Made by a program: the position numbers and the translations under genes
Shown: positions 36,000 to 48,574 of the stretch, one piece after another
How positions within the stretch are numbered: position 1 is the stretch's first letter
How the letters are laid out: each line of letters begins with the position of its first letter
Notes under the pieces: generated by a model
What the model was told of the DNA's origin: nothing
Databases searched by the model: none
The model's input: only the letters and a program-made list of their open reading frames with translations
Source: Cymbidium sinense
Taxonomy: Eukaryota; Streptophyta; Magnoliopsida; Asparagales; Orchidaceae
Assembly: GCA_021442155.1 (NCBI GenBank)
Contig: CM038220.1
Coordinates: 78,479,817 to 78,543,816, forward strand
DNA: 64,000 nt
Direction of reading: 5' to 3'

Positions 36000-37937
36000 G
36001 TTAGTAGGCCTTGGTGAAGGTGAGGCCTGTTATTGGCCGGAGGAGTGAAAGGAAGTTTGTAGGAGGTGGGGATGGTGCCGTCGGGAAATTATCCCGCAAA
36101 CGGGAAGGGAGCCATCCCACGTAAATCCATATACGAGATAATAAACTGCAGCATCTACGCAAGCTAAGGCCGCCACGTGGATATAACTGGAAAGTGGGTT
36201 GCTATAGTAAGAAACGGAGAGAAAATGGCTTTTGGAATGAAGCTGGGAACTGCAGATCTGGTGAAGATAAGAGAAGAGTCAGTTCTGCGCATGTGAATGG
36301 AGGACGGAGAGAGGAAGCCGAGCTGAGTTTGATATGAGTTAATATCCCCAAATCAACAACCGCAAAAGGATAAGGCCAAGTCACAAAGGATTTTACAAAT
36401 ATACCAAAAATATAACATCAACAGAGAATAAAATACAGGCCCAGACCAGAGAGGAATAAAGAATACAATTACAAAACAAAATTAACAGTTTTTACAACAA
36501 CAGAGAACAGTAGGATAAATACTATACAACTATAACAATATAAGATCCCAAGAACCAGACTGTACTAAATACAATGATAGCAACAAAACCAAGACCAACA
36601 GAAGCAAGGCCCTTAGATCATTTAATAAAAAAACCTTGTCCAGAAACCGGCCAATAAAATATAAGGCCATAACAGAAATAACTGCCAATAGAACAAACTA
36701 CAAGTACCACTAACAGCCAGAACGATATCCAGAATGACAGAAGTAAGATACGTAACAGAAATTAGTTACAAAAAGCATAGAAGACATAGATCTAAGAAGA
36801 GCATAAGAAAAACTATAAATAGAGATGAGAAAAGCAAACAGAGGATCGAAGAAATCTTTCAAGAATCTCCTCCTTCCTTGTCTCCAGTCTAATCCTCCTT
36901 CTCTAAGCATTTCCCACGGTGGATTAGCCTAATAACTAACCGAAACCTTCTCCCTCTAGATCCCTTCTTCTCACAAAACTCCCTCAGGAACTCTCGAAAG
37001 CTCGAATGGCCAAATGACTCCAGACCCATAGCTCCTTTCCAATTCGAAACGAGAATCTTCCCCAGCAAGCTTCATCAGACGGCAGAGATCAGCACGCCCG
37101 TAGCGCATTAGTCCGATCAGACGGCCATCAAACCTAAGCTGCATCAAGACCTCCAATCCCCGACACCTGTAATCCACTAAACACATCAGACGGAAGGAAA
37201 TTAATCTACCTCACCAAACACGATCCAAGGCGAGATGAAATGCAACCCGATCGACGGCTCAAATCCAGAATAAGGAATAACACGATCCGAGTGCTAGATC
37301 CAACGGTTAAGGTAAAAGCGGGATCCAACGGTCCGTAAGGCACCCGATCATCGGGACTCAACCCTTTAACGGCAGTTCATTCCACTCAGGAACGAGTCAA
37401 CTCACTGAATCAAACTCAAGTCTCACCAAATCAGACTCAATTATCGAATTAGATTCAATCCAAGAACTTAGACTCATATCAGAGTTGGTCTTGGGCATTG
37501 AGGGAAGGAGGCAAGCTGCTGAGGTCGTGCGAGCTAGGCTGCTGGGGTTTCAGCTTCAAGAGCAGAGGACGTCCGTCTCATCTCGTCGAACTTTGGGGAG
37601 AGGATTTCACATCGAGACGCGTCGATGGGGGAGATGACGTAGGAATTTGGCCTGGAAGACCCACACTGGTGGTGGATTCTCTCATGTGAGAGGCGAAAGT
37701 TGGCTTTGTTTAGGAGTCTGGAAGAAGAGAGAGAGACTGGGACGGGGGTTTCAGTTGGAGCAGCGGAGGCGTGGTGTGTTCGGTCTAGGTTGTGGTCGAT
37801 GAATGAGGCGGAAATGAGAATGGCCAGGGCAAGCTCGGTGCAGGGAGGGCTGAGTGCAGGTTTTGGGGGTGGTTTCAGGTGTGGGAGAAGCCAAAGGTTC
37901 GATCCTGAGTGTAGCAACAGCATGAGAGGAAAAGGGA
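36000..37937. other. GC-richer block, possible promoter or LTR remnant
   Basis: Clearly richer in G+C and CpG than the rest of the window. A TATAAATA box at 36,814-36,821 (plus strand) is followed by a pyrimidine-rich leader. Sequences such as 'atccaacgg' (37,298 and 37,324) repeat. Overlapping open frames on both strands (37,498-37,960) encode nothing I recognise. It ends at the left edge of repeat X copy 2. It could be a gene 5' region, an LTR, or the part of X missing from copy 1. Confidence 0.4.
36814..36821 (+). promoter_or_regulatory. TATA box, orphan
   Basis: TATAAATA in 'aaaactataaatagagatg'. No supported coding sequence follows. Confidence 0.4.
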
Positions 37938-39704
37938 GAGAGGAGTCACGAGGCTGCTAGTTTTACGTGAAAAAAGGGTCTGTTTTTTTTTTTTTAATTC
38001 TTTTATTTTTTTTATGAGCTGCTAAGACCAATTCTTCGAGCTTCTGCTTCTCGTGTTTCAATTTTTCTCTTTTGGGTGAGATGAGAGAAGGTGACAGAGA
38101 ATGGCAGATAAGGTGGATTCGAAGAAGGAAATTAATGGCTCCATCTAATTTTTTAATCACTTATTGCCAATCTTGGGTAAGTTGATTTTTTAAAATAATC
38201 AGATAAATTTTAATAAATAAATTATATTAATAATCAAAATTTAATAATCAAATTATATTAATTAAATAAATACATTTTTTTCAAATTCAAATAAAATTTA
38301 ATCATAAAATTTTAATTGATATTTCTTATTATATTATTTAACATTTTTCTCTATTTCTTTTTATTATTATATTATTTAATAGTTATAACTTAATCTTAAT
38401 ATTTCATATATAAATTTATTTGATTCTAATAATATATAGTCTTTACAATTTAATAAAATGATAAAGTTTGTGACTTAATTTTTAAATATTAAATGCATTC
38501 ATTTCTCAAAGAAGCTTTATATTTTAATTTATATATTTAAGAGGAAAAAAAGTAAACTATTATATTAGGGACCAATGAATATATAGTCAATAACACCATC
38601 ATAAAAGAATGATTTCTTTTATCGATTCACTGTTTGATATTGGGGGCTTTCAGCTAGCAACAGCTTTGTCGAGCATATCTTGATGGGAGAAGGTTGTCAT
38701 TGCAAACTCACCACATATAATGATGGTCACCCAACTTTGGCTAATGAGAAAGTTGTCTTGATGTTCATTTGAATTAGCATGCTATATTGGACTTAGCATC
38801 TACTGCTGTTTCGCTTAGAGCTTGGCACCTCAATGTTTTTAAGTCTTACCCGATTAACACTTTAAGAGATATATCTAACCACATTCTTATATTTCAATTC
38901 AAGCATACAACAAATATGAACAAAGCTACATTGGCAAGTGAATGCGTGGAAAGATATCACATAATGTAAGGCTATTAAAAATAGATTGAATAAAAATATG
39001 TCACATGTAGACCCAATGTTTCTAAGTCATCTCCTATAATTAATTGCCACAATTGTCTTCCTATTGTGGTCCACAAAAAAGATCATAAGCTCTTAAAACA
39101 GATTTATTATGTGCAATGCATTATTATGTTGAACATTTCTAAAGATTTATTATGTGCCACAATTGTCTTCCTATTGTGGTCCACAATTATCTTTCAACTA
39201 AGAGGTCTTGGGTTCAAGACTTTGCATATATGTTGTATGTATGAGCTTGCAATTATATTCATACTAATCTTGTATAGGCTGCATCTTTATTTGATCAATC
39301 CAAAGGCAAATATGTTGATATAAATTAAAAAAAAGAAGGTGCAGTTAAAATATATCTTTTATGATGAGAAAATATTACAGTAATAAATACTATATATTTC
39401 ACATAAATTTTAAACATACCTAATAATATTAATATTATAATATAAAAATTATATTAACTCAAACATCCTCTCGTAACCATGATAGATTCTTTTGTCTATA
39501 TTTAAGCAAGAATAATATAATAATAATAAAGACACATTAACCGAGAATATCTTCTATAATGACAAATATTATAATAATAAATTATATAGATTTCTAATAT
39601 TTATTAAGTGTATATGATAACATAATGCTTCAAATAACTCTAAAAAAATTTAGTTAAATAATTAATTTTTTACAAAATTTTCATATTATGGTGTGTGTAC
39701 ATAC

Positions 39705-39860
39705 CACTATAGGAGAACAATATATTTATAGCGGAAATTTTTGTCGATAATCTCAGTTTCTGACGGATTGCACCTTGATGGTAAAACCTTAGTTAAAAAT
39801 GATTTCCAGCTGTCTAAAAATCCGATGAATTACACACACACACACACAACAAAATCACTC
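39705..39860 (+). mobile_element. Solo CACTA transposon terminus, copy 2
   Basis: Counterpart of the terminus at 23,528, starting CACTATAGGAGAA. Its presence in both X copies at the same place shows it entered before X was duplicated. Confidence 0.5.
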
Positions 39861-40589
39861 TTTTATAGTTGTTACTGGCTAGGTTCATCAGACCCCTAAA
39901 ATCAATAGTATAATCCTGTATGTTGGTATATAACATGAGATATTTTCTAAGCCAAAGTTCTCATGCTTAATGGGTATTGAATGCATTTATTTTATATCGG
40001 CGATTATGACTTTTGCATTATTAGTCGATCAAATCTTTTTCCTCTCCCATTGCGGTAGACTTCGTTGAAGTTGAATAGAATGAATCACAATATCTTCTTC
40101 ACGGTTATTATTTATTTTATTTACTTTTTTGTGTTTCTTCATGGCACATCATTAATGACCTCTTTGATGCTTTTGCTTTCAATATTTTGGTGGTATTATT
40201 CTAAACTCTAACAAAGCGACAAGGAGTTTTATCTTTTGCAAAAACTAAATGCATATTTTTGTTCTAAAAGGTCTTATGAAAGCATTCACGGGGCATTTAA
40301 ATATCTAAATGCCAATGAGTGAAGATGAAAAATGGATACGAATGAAAAGGCACTTATATTGATCCTATCATTTTTGACAATTAAGTCTTGATGGAGGTCT
40401 TAGAGCAATATACCATAAAAAGTTTATTGTTTAAGGTAGAGCAACTCTTCATCACCAAAGGTCTCTTCTATAAAATGTTTCATTTGCATAGCACGTAGAA
40501 ATGTATATTAATAAAGTCACACCCAAATCAGTTTATTTCAATTGATCATGATTTGTGAAATATTGATGATACTTTTGATGATGATAATT

Positions 40590-41050
40590 GAGATTTATTA
40601 TGTGCTTTTTATCAGTTTCTCTTTTAAGCCTTCTATAGCACATTCCTTATGAGAGAGATCATAAACATAGAAAGATGTGAAGAACTCCCCTTTCATTAAA
40701 AGATGTCATTTATGATCTCAAGGGTATTGAAGAAAAATAGAGCTAGAGGTTTTTTGTGAGTGACCAATGAAAAAATGGTCTTATTAGCAGAATAAGACTT
40801 AGTTCCAATGCAAGAAGTAATGTCATATCAAATATGCCATATAATATGCAACCAATATTAGCCTAGTGGTTGGAAGCTTCAACCAAAAGATCTTGGGCTC
40901 AAAGCATGCCTATGTGTTGTGTGTGTGTGTTTTTGATTAATTTGTCTTAAATGTCCCAAAAAGTATGTCATTATAGTCATGTTTTTTGTAATTGATTGTG
41001 ATAACTTATTGAGACAAGGTAAGGAGAAGACACTTCAAGGTCCAAGTAAA
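40590..41050 (+). pseudogene. Copia-like gag relic, copy 2
   Basis: Counterpart of 24,395-24,860, with extra indels (a base gained in 'gaactcccctttc', bases lost after 'gggtattga'). It is therefore more broken. It is interrupted by the same SINE-like insert. Confidence 0.35.
40840..40945 (+). mobile_element. tRNA-derived SINE-like insert, copy 2
   Basis: Same A box TAGCCTAGTGG and degenerate B box as in copy 1, followed by a (GT)n and T run rather than the plain T run of copy 1. Confidence 0.5.
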
Positions 41051-44000
41051 TAGAATGGAAATATGTTAGGTCCAAGGATTACTTTATAAGGAGGATAATG
41101 AAGACTAGGAATGATGAAAAAAGGGGGAGAAGGAATACCAATCAAATTGTCTTTAGATTAGTTCAGTTAAATAACCCCTTTGAAAATCACATAATGCCAA
41201 TAACCACTATGGAAAGGAACCTCAGTTAGTCCATTATATCGCTATAAAATGTTTACTTAACTCTTGATTCTATGGTAAGGTAATATAAGGTTAGATTTAA
41301 AAAGAAGAGAAAGTAAATGTTGCAACCGCTTTGATAGAGAGGAAGAGAAAATGCTTTTATAAATGAATTACAATGAAATTTTAAAGATGAGAAAAAAAAA
41401 AGACTCTTAACCTTATAAAAGAATTTATTCCTCTTCCTCTCTTAACCTTTTTTTTTGTCTTTGACTTACGTCATGGTGACCTTATTGATAACTTAGTTGA
41501 AACATATGCATATGAGAGTGAATTTATCATGTGATGATGGCTTTGGTAACATGGAGTCATGGATGTTGGTGGTTTAGTATGTTTCCACCTTATTAGAGGG
41601 GTGGTCATTTAAGGAAGAAACATGAGCATAAGAGCATGCTAAATAAATTTAAGAGAAAGGAATGTGTGCAAAGATCACTTGGGCAGAGCAAACAGTGGTT
41701 TAGAGGTCATGATTTGTCTTTGTTGGCCTAGTAAATGCTTTGACTATGATGGAGTGGTAAAGAGGATATAAATGCCTTTTCATAAATATTGATGCATCAT
41801 ATTGTTTTTTCTTAATGTTTTCCTTATGGCTAGAATGAAAGGCGAAATTGATAAATTGAGTGGACTAGAGTAAATGATGGATAGCTTAAGAGAGCTAAGA
41901 GGTTTTTTGAGTGAATTCTTAAATAAACCCACCCAAGGGCATGAAGAAGGGTATCAACCGAAAGGCATTCGAGTGGTGCGATATAAAGTTTTATGAGACT
42001 AATACTAGTAAGGGCCCACTAAGATGATTGGGAATGCTTTTAGGCTTTAGTATTATTCATGTTTAGGGTTGATATCAATATTAGAAAGGTGGTATTTTGG
42101 ATGTTACATGTAGATATTTAATTAAGTTATTCAAAAGGGAGTTAAGTTGAAAGTATTCATTGAATAAACTATAATAAACATGATAATTGATATAAAATGA
42201 AAGGATTTAATAAAATTACCCTTTTTTTAAATATAGTCAAGAATTTTTCGACCCAATCAGACTTTCTTCTCAGAGCTATAAGAAATGTTCAACACATCTA
42301 GAACTCTGGCGTGAATCTAGAATCGGAGAGGCTGGTTGAATTAATCTTTAGAGGAAAAAAAAGAAATTGAGTAAAAATTGATATGATTCATAAAGTGAAT
42401 ACTTAAATGAGGAAAGTTGATATAAATGATTAGTCTTTGAATGTAAGATTAGAACATGAAGGAGATATGCACATATAACCTTATGGTGAAGAACTGAAGG
42501 TTGAAATTGAGGAGAAACCTAAGAATGGTTATCTACGATAGACCATAATGGCCGAATATGTGGCAAGAGAGAAACATTTAAGGGGTTAATTTCAATGTGT
42601 TAGGATAAAACAAGTGGTTAGAAGAAATACAATTCCTAGATTTTTTATACTTAGATTGCATGACAAAGGCATAGACACAATATGAGGGTTGTTAACAATA
42701 CATGAGCCTCATCAAAAGGATAATAATGATGCTAATAAGGGGGAATAATGTTAAAAGGCATTCACATCAATACAAAAGACTCTTATTGAAATTAAATTTA
42801 AGAGTTGAGGAACTTTTTCGGAGAAGAGAATGGCGATTGCTTCCCAAATCACATGATGCCAATAACCACTATGGAAAGAGGCAACTGAGGTTCAATCCCC
42901 TCTATGTTCATAAATTTAAGGGGTTCTATCTTTTATGTATGGTTTGCAAGCATTAAAAATTTTATTTTGAATTATTTTAAGAATCTTAATCTCAAAAATA
43001 TTAGAGCTCAAATATTTATTAAAATTATCTAAAATAATTAACTTTAAAGTTTTTGTTATTAAATAATTAATAAATTATAATTATTCTCCAATTTTAGCAT
43101 ATGAACATTCTAATAAATTTTTGAGAGTAAATAATCTATTAATAATTCTAAAACATGCAATGACGTATGATAAGCAAAACACATGAATATAACCCTTTTA
43201 AAGAAAAAAAGTATAATAATTAGGATGCCAATTCTGGAATAATTGAATACAAAATATTTATATTTTGCACAAATAAAATATTACAACACCTCAGCACATT
43301 AAAAATCATAAATATTGCATATTCTTATCTTATTATGTGTTGATTCCATGTTGAATTTATGATGGAAAAAATATTAATAATATTTATTTGGTTCTTATGC
43401 TTGAACTGGTTATGAAGGATTAATCTCAATCAAGTAGAAGTAATGCAATCATCAATTTTTTGGCACATAATATACTTTTGTAACACTTAAAAAGTATTTA
43501 GTTCACTTCATTCACACACCATTAATAATACAAATTTTTAATATCATTATATCTTATATAATAACTAAATATTGGATACACACATAAGGATCTTTGTTGC
43601 TGCCATGGGTTGCTTTTAGAGCTTCTTCCTTCAAGTTTTAACTCTACAACATAAAAGAAATGTAATAACATTTAAGAACGCATGTAGAATGTAAAAAATA
43701 AAACAAATTTCACTTGATTATGCATGCAATAATGACAAAATTAATTCTAAGAAACAATTTACGAAAATTGAATCATCAAAATTGCTAATTCTTCGACAAC
43801 TACTTGTAAAAACTAAATAGCTAGCTAGTATATCATATAAAATTTTTGATAAAAAAACTATTGAGGAGATCCTTATAGAAATTCAATGAGGAATTATTAT
43901 TACTAAAAAATTTATGTAAAAAGTCTCATGAATATTTCTTGGATCTCTATTTCACTAATATTTGTGCATGAGTTAGAATATTCAATTCTAGCTAAGATCG

Positions 44001-45266
44001 ATTAGGTTTCACATGTAAAAGTAATAAGACAACATATACATTTTATTTATGAATATTTGTGCATCTTAAAAAACAAATCTTTAATTAAAAAAACATCTAA
44101 TTAGAATGGCATCCTTTTTAATAATAAGGCCAACTTGTGTCTTCCTTTAAAGTAGATATTTGCTACGTTTTTCAAAAAAAGTGATGAATTTTTAGCAAGT
44201 CCTTTCTTCATATATTTAACTTAGCTCATACTAATAATCTAAGAGAATCATCTTCACTAAAATTTACTAAGATTACGTTGACCTTTAGTTTTCTTTTTCA
44301 TATATGTGATTGATCATTTTTTTAATATCATTATATTTTACAAAAATTATAGTTTAGATTAACATAAAAATATCTATAGGCTCTTTTGATAATTACTGTA
44401 TAAAAAAGACAATAAGAAGTGCTATGAAATATAAAGTAAATTTGAGTGAATAGTTACCAGAGTTGGAGTCCAGGGCCATGGAGTTCAGCATCTTGTAGAT
44501 TAAGATTGGTAGGTTGCAAATAAAATTGATGGATTTGTATGTTTGTTGACCTCCACATATGTGTCAAAAGTCGAGTCAAGCCCATAAGTCTAATTTGATG
44601 GACTTCGGAGGTGACAATACGCAAATTGGGGCTCAAAATACACTGGACGTTGCAAAAAATGATCAAAATGACATTCGATCGATGAACGGACTTCTCCATT
44701 GCATTCAGAATGTCAAAATTGGTTAAGATATAAATATTGCATAATCTAAAGAGCAACCAATCAAGCAATTGAGTCGTCAATGCGCCTACACACATATCGA
44801 GGTCAGGAGGCACCGACGCAAATCAAACGACCTCCTTTCGTGAAATTGATTGCATCATTGGCTTCGAAATATCGAAATCTATCAAGTAAGACCGTTTGCA
44901 ATTAATCCGGAAAAGTCTGCATGAATGTCAAGCGGTCAAAAGAGGCGACGCGCATTTTGAGTTGAAATTGACTCAATTTGACGCTGACTTGAATCAAACG
45001 ACCTCTGATTATGAAACAGACAGCGCCGTTGTGTTTGAAACATCGAAAAAAAAGCTAAGATTGATATATATGTATTGATCATGTGATTTTATCGGCGTAA
45101 AATTCACATTAAAGTCGATTAATCAATTTAAAATCTATTTAAAATCCTAATATAATCCTAATAAATCCACTCTAATAAACCCAGCCTATTTTTATTCCTT
45201 AACGACGATCGGTTCTCCTTACTGAATGCCAACCTCGGCTTTCCATCGCGCTCACTCACTCGTCTC

Positions 45267-45525
45267 CTTTGTGCATGAGCTCCCCATTGGAATTCGGATC
45301 TCCTCTTCCACGCGTTAGCGCTTCCTCGATCCAAACCGCATAGGGCTCCTTAAGGAAGAACCATGAGCAAGGAGGCCAGTTTTCCCTCTCCAATTCCTCT
45401 CCCTCCAAAAAAGTTCTCTCTCGTTTCTTCCTCCAAACCCAAAAGGTAATTTTCTTCTTCCTTCTCCTTCTTCTTTCTTTTTTTTCTTTTTTCTTTTTTT
45501 CTTTTTTCTCTCCTCCTCAAGCAAA
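45267..45525 (+). other. Possible 5' exon and pyrimidine-rich tract
   Basis: A start codon in 'aaccatgagc' at 45,362 opens 28 codons (MSKEASFPSPIPLPP...) that run to a possible donor AAAAG|GTAATT at 45,445-45,446. It could be a first exon whose intron was invaded by the element at 45,526, but I found no convincing later exon. A C/T tract (45,450-45,515) follows. The opposite-strand Lys-rich frame (45,315-45,524) is its shadow. Confidence 0.2.
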
Positions 45526-46643
45526 CTTGGTGTTTGGTAATTTGATTTATTTCAAGTAGGATTTAGTAAATCCAGACATCCTGGATTTAGTAAATCCATT
45601 CTGAAGAAAGTTTGGTAAAGGATTAGTTAAAATCGCTAAATCAGAAAGATGTTTTGAAGATTTAAGTTTATTAGATTTAAAAAAAATGTTAATCAATAAG
45701 TCATTAGTATACAATTAAAATTAACTTAAATATATATTAATTAATCAATTATCAATATTAATTTAAAATACTATGTATTAATATTTAACTACTAATTAAA
45801 ATTTAGAGTTATTAAATTCTATTAGTAGATTAATATCTTAGAATAAAACTATATTAAAGTATGTGAAGAGATAAAATCTTACGAATTCTTTCAAATTTTC
45901 AATTAATTAACTATCAAATTTATAATAATTATAATTATATTTACTAAATTATAATTTAATTTTAATAACTTATAAGTTAATCTTAAATAATATTTTATTA
46001 AATCAATTTAAATAAAGTTAAATTAAATTAAAAACTATCAACTATTATATTAACTAAAATTACTTAAATCTAATTAATAATCATAATTAATAATTTATAA
46101 TTAACTTATAATTACATATTAATAAATAGTTAATAATATTAAATTAAAATTTTATCATAATATTTTAATTAAGAAAAATAGTAATTAAATGAATTATTTA
46201 AAATTAAGATTTTATAAAAGATTAAAGAAAAATAGCATTTACATACATAGCACACAATTCTTCTATATTTATATATCTAACACTTAAAATATAAATATTT
46301 ACATATATAACATTTAAATTTTTATTATTACAATAAAAATACTCTTTTTCTTAATTTGTTTAAAGTAAAATTAAACTTTGAAGTATAGAAAATATATTAT
46401 ATTTATAAATATTAAACTTTAGATATTAGATATATAAATACATAAAAATACTACTTCTCTCTCTCTCTCTCCCCGGTTTCTAAATCCCTATCCAGCATAA
46501 ATTTTAAAGATTTAAGAGGATTTACCCGATTTGTCGATTTAGCGGGATTTACTAAATTCGGATTTAGTAAATCTATTTTTTGTGTTTGACAAGATTTCGA
46601 TTTAGCTAAATCCTAAGTAAATCCATTGCCAAACAAACCCAAG
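45526..46643. mobile_element. Terminal-inverted-repeat element, non-coding, 1.1 kb
   Basis: Ends are related in inverted orientation: CTTGGTGTTTGGTAAT on the left, ATTGCCAAACAAACCCAAG on the right. The palindrome GGATTTAGTAAATCC recurs near both ends (45,559, 45,583 and 46,560 with one change). The interior (45,660-46,440) is extremely AT-rich and has no coding potential. No clear target duplication, so the superfamily is undecided; hAT or PIF/Harbinger-derived MITE are possible. Confidence 0.6.
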
Positions 46644-47044
46644 AGAATCCAATACCAAGTTGTTCGCTCTTGGGGATGCTTTGCCATTCAAAAGCCATTT
46701 ACCTTTGGTGAAGGAACCGGAATCCCCTTTTCTAGTCACGGAATACCGCCCATAATGTTGGCCGCACAAAAAATAATATTAGCAAGGATCAAGAATAAGA
46801 AGATATAGAAGCTGCTTCTATTTAGAGATCAAAACAGATAGTTCAAGGAGCTTCGCATGGATCTCGCTCAATGGCCTCAACAGAGAATGTGAGTGGTGAA
46901 GGGATCGGTGGGCACAAAGGCAAACAAATCCAATTGGATAGATCAAGAGTAAGGCCTCACAAGGAGCAACTCCAAGATGCAATTCCCTTGAACTCTCTCT
47001 TGAACCTCCTAGCCAAACCTTCCTTTACAAATCGCTTTTGAGAA
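46644..47044. other. Unassigned, low-copy-looking sequence
   Basis: Less AT-rich than its neighbours. A 60-codon frame (46,626-46,808) starts inside the preceding element and matches nothing I know. No RNA gene seen. Confidence 0.4.
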
Positions 47045-47380
47045 GAACACCATTAGGCGGGTTCTTCTTCCGATTTCTAACATCGCCACTTTCCACAGCC
47101 TTTTCCAATTTCGTTTCACCGCAACCAGAGTGGAACACCGTCATTAGGCAGGTTCCTCTCCTGGTTTCATGCATTACCCATTTCTACCTCAATTTTTGAC
47201 CTTTCTCTTCACCGTAACCGGAGAGGAACACAGTTATTAGGCGGGCTCCTCTCTTAGTTTTCAGCATTACCCATTTACGTCCCCTTTCGACCTTTTCTCT
47301 TGCCGCAACCAAAGAGGAACATTGTCATTTGGAGGGTTCTTCTCTTGGTTTTCGGCATATCTAACCCCGTCCCTTTGCAG
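47045..47380. repeat. 91-bp tandem repeat, about 3.7 units
   Basis: Units begin 'gaacac' at 47,045, 47,133, 47,226 and 47,317 and carry 'cattaggcgggttc', 'cattacccattt', 'gaccttttctcttc' and 'ccgcaaccagag'. The unit length is not a multiple of three and frames are not kept open across it, so it is not a protein repeat. Confidence 0.8.
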
Positions 47381-48574
47381 ATCATTATAACGCGCAGAAA
47401 AAATGAGTCAGAATATGTGGGATCAATGTTTGATGTGGATATTCATATGCTTATATTTCTTTGCAGGTTGGAAGGCCTCGCCATTGCTCATTAGAGCGAG
47501 ATAAATTGATGCATGCAAGACACCTCTCACTACACTCATTAAGGCATACCGAGTAAACCAATATATGTTAGATGTCATTCCTCCTAGTTGAAATGCTGTT
47601 GAAATTTTATAAAATTCTAGACTTAGAAAAAAAATGAATGAATATATATATTGCATTGCATTTCTCTTTATACAGTTTCAAGACCCACTAATACCCCATG
47701 TGGCATAGAGAAGAAGGGTGGTGTCATAAGACTGCTATGCTCATCGAGCATCGAGAAAGCCAAAAATACTCGATGCATACCTTGGGATGTTCATTGGGAG
47801 GCTGCCAAAATTTCATTAAAATTTAAGACTTCAATTTAAAATTAATTGGATATTAAATTAATGGTGAAGCATAAAGTCTTAAAACAAAATAAAATGAAAA
47901 GGAAATGTGGAGTTCACATGTACCTTAAAATAATAATGAGGGTGGCGTGTAATAAACATTATTACCTACTAAAATGTACGAAGTGAAGGTGAATTTAGTC
48001 ATTTAATTTATTGCTAAATGAGTGCTTGATTTGTTGTTTAATATGTTCAAACGATTGTGGATACTCAAGTTAAATGCAAGTGAAATTTAAGGAGGTTAAT
48101 ACTAAACTCATAACAAACTTGTAATAAATGTGAAGTTTAATTTTCAAATAAATAGGAAATTTAATATGAAGTTAAGGATAAATCTAAATGAGGTCTAACA
48201 ACTCTTGTTGTAGAAAGTGTGAAGAGTCCTTAAATGACAAAATTAGAAAGACTTGAAGCTTTCTTTTGTGTGAACTTCGTACATCATGAATATAACTGGA
48301 TGAAGTATGCCCTCGCACATATCTTATAGCGGTCACTCCTTTTGGTCAAATATTCCAAAATACATGCAAATGCTTGAATGAAAATAAATTCATTACACAT
48401 ATCTAAAATGAATATATTCAAAGCTTGTAAACTTTCAAATGATCCCATCGATATACAATTCTGTGGAATGACACGAACTAAATCTTGCAATGAAGGAGCG
48501 TTCCTTCAATACATAAATTAAGAAACTTCATTCTAAATTTTGATTTTCAAAATCAACGAAATCACTAATTAGGT
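47381..48574. other. Unassigned spacer
   Basis: AT-rich sequence with only short chance frames (47,423-47,656, 47,651-47,839, 48,284-48,490). I see no recognisable gene or element. It ends at the start of the 5' LTR. Confidence 0.5.

Larger units (their letters stand above)
37938..45266. repeat. Repeat X, copy 2 (7.3 kb)
   Basis: Direct copy of 21,776-29,020 with small indels. Inner features repeat in the same order: hairpin direct repeats, CACTA terminus, Copia-like gag relic, SINE-like insert and the GC-richer tail. A frame at 44,454-44,813 (minus) has a shorter counterpart at 28,160-28,474, but the two differ by frame-changing indels, so I do not call a gene. Confidence 0.85.

Noticed and set aside
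45315..45524. Lys/Glu-rich minus-strand open frame
   Set aside because: It comes from the C/T-rich tract read on the other strand and has no recognisable domain.
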